Source: Crossaster papposus
Lineage: Eukaryota > Echinodermata > Asteroidea > Velatida > Solasteridae
Assembly: GCA_037893245.1 (NCBI GenBank)
Contig: JBAIAA010000351.1
Coordinates: forward strand, 868,001 to 932,000
Direction of reading: 5' to 3'
DNA length: 64,000 nucleotides
The position numbers and the translations under genes were made by a program. Below, in pieces: positions 58,201 to 64,000 of the stretch. The notes under the pieces were generated by a model that did no database searches, had not been told where the DNA came from, and saw only the letters and a program-made list of their open reading frames with translations. Numbering within the stretch: the first letter of the stretch is position 1; the number at the start of each line of letters is the position of its first letter.

Positions 58201-61200
58201 ATAGTTTAGCAAATCTACACAAACAGTGAACGAAACTTTCAATATGTACATTATGAACCTGACTTGGAGGCAAGCGCTTTACACACAAGCCACCCAACCC
58301 AATCCTATCGGCTTGATCTGTTAGCTAAGCTTGATAGAATCCAAGGTATTATATTCCCATCGACCCAGTCCTATCGGCCTGACCTTAGCTAAGCTGGATA
58401 GAATCCAAGGTATTCATATTCCCATCGACCCAATCCTACCGGCCTGACCTAATAGCTAAGCTGGATAGAATCCAAGGTATATCCCAATCGACCCAATCCT
58501 ATCGGCCTGAGCTAATGGCTAAGCTAAATAGAATCAACGGTATTCATAACCCCATTGACCCAATCCTATCGGCCTGACCTAATAGCTAAGCTTGATAGAA
58601 TCCAATGTATTCATAACCCCATCGACCCAATCCTACCGGCCTGACCTAATAGCTAAGCTGGATAGAATCCACGGTATTCATATAATAATAATAATTGGGG
58701 AGGCTAATCATCCTTACTTGCAGCTGGTGTGCTGAATTGCGAAGGATGCAAGTGACACCCAATGACTGTTCATGTGTCACGTCACATTAAAGAACCATTT
58801 TTTCAAAAGAACCTAAAAACAAATGTAAACATTGGTTTTTATGTTGATTATTTCCTAACGTTTCCAAAAATGTATAGTTTAGCAAATCTACACAAACAGT
58901 GAACGAAACTTTCAATATGTACATTATGAACCTGACTTGGAGGCAAGCGCTTTACACACAAGCCACCCAACCCAATCCTATCGGTTTGATCTGTTAGCTA
59001 AGCTTGATAGAATCCAAGGTATTCATATTCCCATCGACCCAGTCCTATCGGCCTGACCTTAGCTAAGCTGGATAGAATCCAAGGTATTCATATTCCCATC
59101 GACCCAATCCTACCGGCCTGACCTAATAGCTAAGCTGGATAGAATCCAAGGTATATCCCAATCGACCCAATCCTATCGGCCTGAGCTAATGGCTAAGCTA
59201 AATAGAATCAACGGTATTCATAACCCCATTGACCCAATCCTATCGGCCTGACCTAATAGCTAAGCTTGATAGAATCCAATGTATTCATAACCCCATCGAC
59301 CCAATCCTACCGGCCTGACCTAATAGCTAAGCTGGATAGAATCCACGGTATTCATATAATAATAATAATTGGGGAGGCTAATCATCCTTACTTGCAGCTG
59401 GTGTGCTGAATTGCGAAGGATGCAAGTGACACCCAATGACTGTTCATGTGTCACGTCACATTAAAGAACCATTTTTTCAAAAGAACCTAAAAACAAATGT
59501 AAACATTGGTTTTTATGTTGATTATTTCCTAACGTTTCCAAAAATGTATAGTTTAGCAAATCTACACAAACAGTGAACGAAACTTTCAATATGTACATTA
59601 TGAACCTGACTTGGAGGCAAGCGCTTTACACACAAGCCACCCAACCCAATCCTATCGGTTTGATCTGTTAGCTAAGCTTGATAGAATCCAAGGTATTCAT
59701 ATTCCCATCGACCCAATCCTACCGGCCTGACCTAATAGCTAAGCTGGATAGAATCCAAGGTATATCCCAATCGACCCAATCCTATCGGCCTGAGCTAATG
59801 GCTAAGCTGAATAGAATCCATGGTATTCATAACCCCATCGACCCAATCCTACCGGCCTGACCTAATAGCTAAGCTGGATAGAATCCACGGTATTCATATA
59901 ATAATAATAATTGGGGAGGCTAATCATCCTTACTTGCAGCTGGTGTGCTGAATTGCGAAGGATGCAAGTGACACCCAATGACTTTGCATGTGTCACGTCA
60001 CATTAAGGAACCATTTTTTTCAAAAAAACCTAAAAACAAATGTAAACATTGGTTTTTATGTTGAGTATTTCCTAACGTTTCCAAAAATGTATAGTTTAGC
60101 AAATCTACACAAACAGTGAACGAAACTTTCAATATGTACATTATGAACCTGACTTGGAGGCAAGGGCTTTACACACAAGCCACCCAACCAATCCTATCGG
60201 CTTGATCTGTTAGCTAAGCTTGATAGAATCCAAGGTATTATATTCCCATCGACCCAGTCCTATCGGCCTGACCTTAGCTAAGCTGGATAGAATCCAAGGT
60301 ATTCATATTCCCATCGACTCAATCCTACCGGCCTGACCTAATAGCTAAGCTGGATAGAATCAACGGTATTCATATAATAATAATAATAATTGGGGAGGCT
60401 AATCATCCTTACTCGCAGCTGGTGTGCTGAATTGCGAAGGATGCAAGTGACACCCAATGACTGTTCATGTGTCACGTCACATTAAAGAACCATTTTTTCA
60501 AAAGAACCTAAAAACAAATGTAAACATTGGTTTTTATGTTGATTATTTCCTAACGTTTCCAAAAATGTATAGTTTAGCAAATCTACACAAACAGTGAACG
60601 AAACTTTCAATATGTACATTATGAACCTGACTTGGAGGCAAGCGCTTTACACACAAGCCACCCAACCCAATCCTATCGGCTTGATCTGTTAGCTAAGCTT
60701 GATAGAATCCAAGGTATTATATTCCCATCGACCCAGTCCTATCGGCCTGACCTTAGCTAAGCTGGATAGAATCCAAGGTATTCATATTCCCATCGACCCA
60801 ATCCTACCGGCCTGACCTAATAGCTAAGCTGGATAGAATCCAAGGTATATCCCAATCGACCCAATCCTATCGGCCTGAGCTAATGGCTAAGCTGAATAGA
60901 ATCAACGGTATTCATAACCCCATTGACCCAGTCCTATCGGCCTGACCTTAGCTAAGCTGGATAGAATCCAAGGTATTCATATTCCCATCGACCCAATCCT
61001 ACCGGCCTGACCTAATAGCTAAGCTGGATAGAATCAACGGTATTCATATAATAATAATAATAATTGGGGAGGCTAATGATCCTTACTCGCAGCTGGTGTG
61101 CTGAATTGCGAAGGATGCAAATGACACCCAATGACTGTTCATGTGTCACGTCACATTAAAGAACCAGTTTTTTCAAAAGAACCTAAAAACAAATGTAAAC

Positions 61201-64000
61201 ATTGGTTTTTATGTTGATTATTTCCTAACGTTTCCAAAAATGTATAGTTTAGCAAATCTACACAAACAGTGAACGAAACTTTCAATATGTACATTATGAA
61301 CCTGACTTGGAGGCAAGCGCTTTACACACAAGCCACCCAACCCAATCCTATCGGCTTGATCTGTTAGCTAAGCTTGATAGAATCCAAGGTATTATATTCC
61401 CATCGACCCAGTCCTATCGGCCTGACCTTAGCTAAGCTGGATAAAATCCAAGGTATTCATATTCCCATCGACCCAATCCTACCGGCCTGACCTAATAGCT
61501 AAGCTGGATAGAATCCAAGGTATATCCCAATCGACCCAATCCTATCGGCCTGAGCTAATGGCTAAGCTAAATAGAATCAACGGTATTCATAACCCCATTG
61601 ACCCGATCCTATCGGCCTGACCTAATAGCTAAGCTTGATAGAATCCAATGTATTCATAACCCCATCGACCCAATCCTACCGGCCTGACCTAATAGCTAAG
61701 CTGGATAGAATCCACGGTATTCATATAATAATAATAATTGGGGAGGCTAATCATCCTTACTTGCAGCTGGTGTGCTGAATTGCGAAGGATGCAAGTGACA
61801 CCCAATGACTTTGCATGTGTCACGTCACATTAAGGAACCATTTTTTTCAAAAAAACCTAAAAACAAATGTAAACATTGGTTTTTATGTTGAGTATTTCCT
61901 AACGTTTCCAAAAATGTATAGTTTAGCAAATCTACACAAACAGTGAACGAAACTTTCAATATGTACATTATGAACCTGACTTGGAGGCAAGGGCTTTACA
62001 CACAAGCCACCCAACCAATCCTATCGGCTTGATCTGTTAGCTAAGCTTGATAGAATCCAAGGTATTATATTCCCATCGACCCAGTCCTATCGGCCTGACC
62101 TTAGCTAAGCTGGATAGAATCCAAGGTATTCATATTCCCATCGACCCAATCCTACCGGCCTGACCTAATAGCTAAGCTGGATAGAATCCAAGGTATATCC
62201 CAATCGACCCAATCCTATCGGCCTGAGCTAATGGCTAAGCTGAATAGAATCAACGGTATTCATAACCCCATTGACCCAATCCTATCGGCCTGACCTAATA
62301 GCTAAGCTTGATAGAATCCATGGTATTCATAACCCCATCGACCCAATCCTACCGGCCTGACCTAATAGCTAAGCTGGATAGAATCCACGGTATTCATATA
62401 ATAATAATAATAATTGGGGAGGCTAATCATCCTTACTCGCAGCTGGTGTGCTGAATTGCGAAGGATGCAAGTGACACCCAATGACTGTTCATGTGTCACG
62501 TCACATTAAAGAACCATTTTTTCAAAAGAACCTAAAAACAAATGTAAACATTGGTTTTTATGTTGATTATTTCCTAACGTTTCCAAAAATGTATAGTTTA
62601 GCAAATCTACACAAACAGTGAACGAAACTTTCAATATGTACATTATGAACCTGACTTGGAGGCAAGCGCTTTACACACAAGCCACCCAACCCAATCCTAT
62701 CGGCTTGATCTGTTAGCTAAGCTTGATAGAATCCAAGGTATTATATTCCCATCGACCCAGTCCTATCGGCCTGACCTTAGCTAAGTTGGATAGAATCCAA
62801 GGTATTCATATTCCCATCGACCCAATCCTACCGGCCTGACCTAATAGCTAAGCTGGATAGAATCCAAGGTATATCCCAATCGACCCAATCCTATCGGCCT
62901 GAGCTAATGGCTAAGCTAAATAGAATCAACGGTATTCATAACCCCATTGACCCAATCCTATCGGCCTGACCTAATAGCTAAGCTTGATAGAATCCATGGT
63001 ATTCATAACCCCATCGACCCAATCCTACCGGCCTGACCTAATAGCTAAGCTGGATAGAATCCACGGTATTCATATAATAATAATAATTGGGGAGGCTAAT
63101 CATCCTTACTCGCAGCTGGTGTGCTGAATTGCGAAGGATGCAAGTGACACCCAATGACTTTTCATGTGTCACGTCACATTAAGGAACCATTTTTTTCAAA
63201 AAAACCTAAAAACAAATGTAAACATTGGTTTTTATGTTGAGTATATCCTAACGTTTCCAAAAATGTATAGTTTAGCAAATCTACACAAACAGTGAACGAA
63301 ACTTTTAATATGTACATTATGAACCTGACTTGGAGGCAAGGGCTTTACACACAAGCCACCCAACCAATCCTATCGGCTTGATCTGTTAGCTAAGCTTGAT
63401 AGAATCCAAGGTATTATATTCCCATCGACCCAGTCCTATCGGCCTGACCTTAGCTAAGCTGGATAGAATCCAAGGTATTCATATTCCCATCGACCCAATC
63501 CTACCGGCCTGACCTAATAGCTAAGCTGGATAGAATCAACGGTATTCATATAATAATAATAATAATTGGGGAGGCTAATCATCCTTACTCGCAGCTGGTG
63601 TGCTGAATTGCGAAGGATGCAAGTGACACCCAATGACTTTTCATGTGTCACGTCACATTAAAGAACCATTTTTTCAAAAGAGCCTAAAAACAAATGTAAA
63701 CATTGGTTTTTATGTTGATTATTTCCTAACGTTTCCAAAAATGTATAGTTTAGCAAATCTACACAAACAGTGAACGAAACTTTCAATATGTACATTATGA
63801 ACCTGACTTGGAGGCAAGGGCTTTACACACAAGCCACCCAACCAATCCTATCGGCTTGATCTGTTAGCTAAGCTTGATAGAATCCAAGGTATTATATTCC
63901 CATCGACCCAGTCCTATCGGCCTGACCTAATAGCTAAGCTTGATAGAATCCAATGTATTCATAACCCCATCGACCCAATCCTACCGGCCTGACCTAATAG
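55181..64000 (+). repeat. Right TRMO-exon-derived satellite array
   Basis: Starts inside TRMO exon B. First come six to seven consecutive ~65 bp monomers (to about 55575), then higher-order units whose spacer (AAATGTAAACATTGG) starts at 55710, 56181, 56723, 57198, 57673, 58148, 58821, 59495, 60038, 60516, 61191, 61865, 62540, 63214 and 63692. Unit lengths are about 475, 542 or 674 bp, i.e. three, four or six monomers. More variable than the left array. Runs off the window end. Confidence 0.97.

Overview
The window is animal nuclear DNA. Split genes with GT-AG introns, many MITEs and SINEs, LINE and DIRS-like remnants, no operons, and frequent ACATGT runs suggest a marine invertebrate, possibly an echinoderm. 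The organism assignment is inference only.

Layout. 1-12042 is a tandem satellite (basic period 475 bp) and 55181-64000 is the same satellite in the same orientation. Its building block is a ~65 bp monomer: the last 54 bp of an exon of the tRNA methyltransferase gene TRMO plus 11 bp of the following intron, including the 5' splice site. The parental exon (55075-55234) abuts the right array, so the origin of the satellite can be read directly. Each higher-order unit adds a SINE-like spacer. In the left array a 585 bp mariner-type MITE inserted once and was then copied in a 2012 bp block.

Between the arrays: (i) 12187-28701, the 3' part of a coiled-coil protein gene (perhaps CCDC87-like) with phase-compatible exons but in-frame stops, a frameshift and a partly triplicated exon. 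Its introns hold a LINE fragment, an LTR-like block, SINEs, a DIRS-like retrotransposon that lost its reverse transcriptase (about 20180-23395) and nested inverted-repeat elements. (ii) 28702-35152, mostly repeats: a 401 bp foldback, LINE endonuclease remnants on the minus strand, simple repeats. (iii) 35153-37328, a tnp2-like transposase-type pseudogene, followed by a tandemly doubled palindromic element. (iv) 39120-44325, a seven-exon relative of the invertebrate/fish 'SAMD3-like' proteins, also broken. (v) 44328-50092, inverted-repeat elements including a 1.37 kb foldback with ~310 bp arms. (vi) 50835-55234, two exons of TRMO, separated by an intron holding a cluster of alternating palindromes and a CpG-rich promoter-like segment, running into the right array.

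The coiled-coil gene lacks its 5' part and TRMO lacks its 3' part within the window, and each is cut off by the same satellite. All four gene-like loci carry frameshifts or stops. This may be a decayed, rearranged duplicate segment bounded by the satellite, or in part uncorrected assembly error. The sequence alone cannot separate these.
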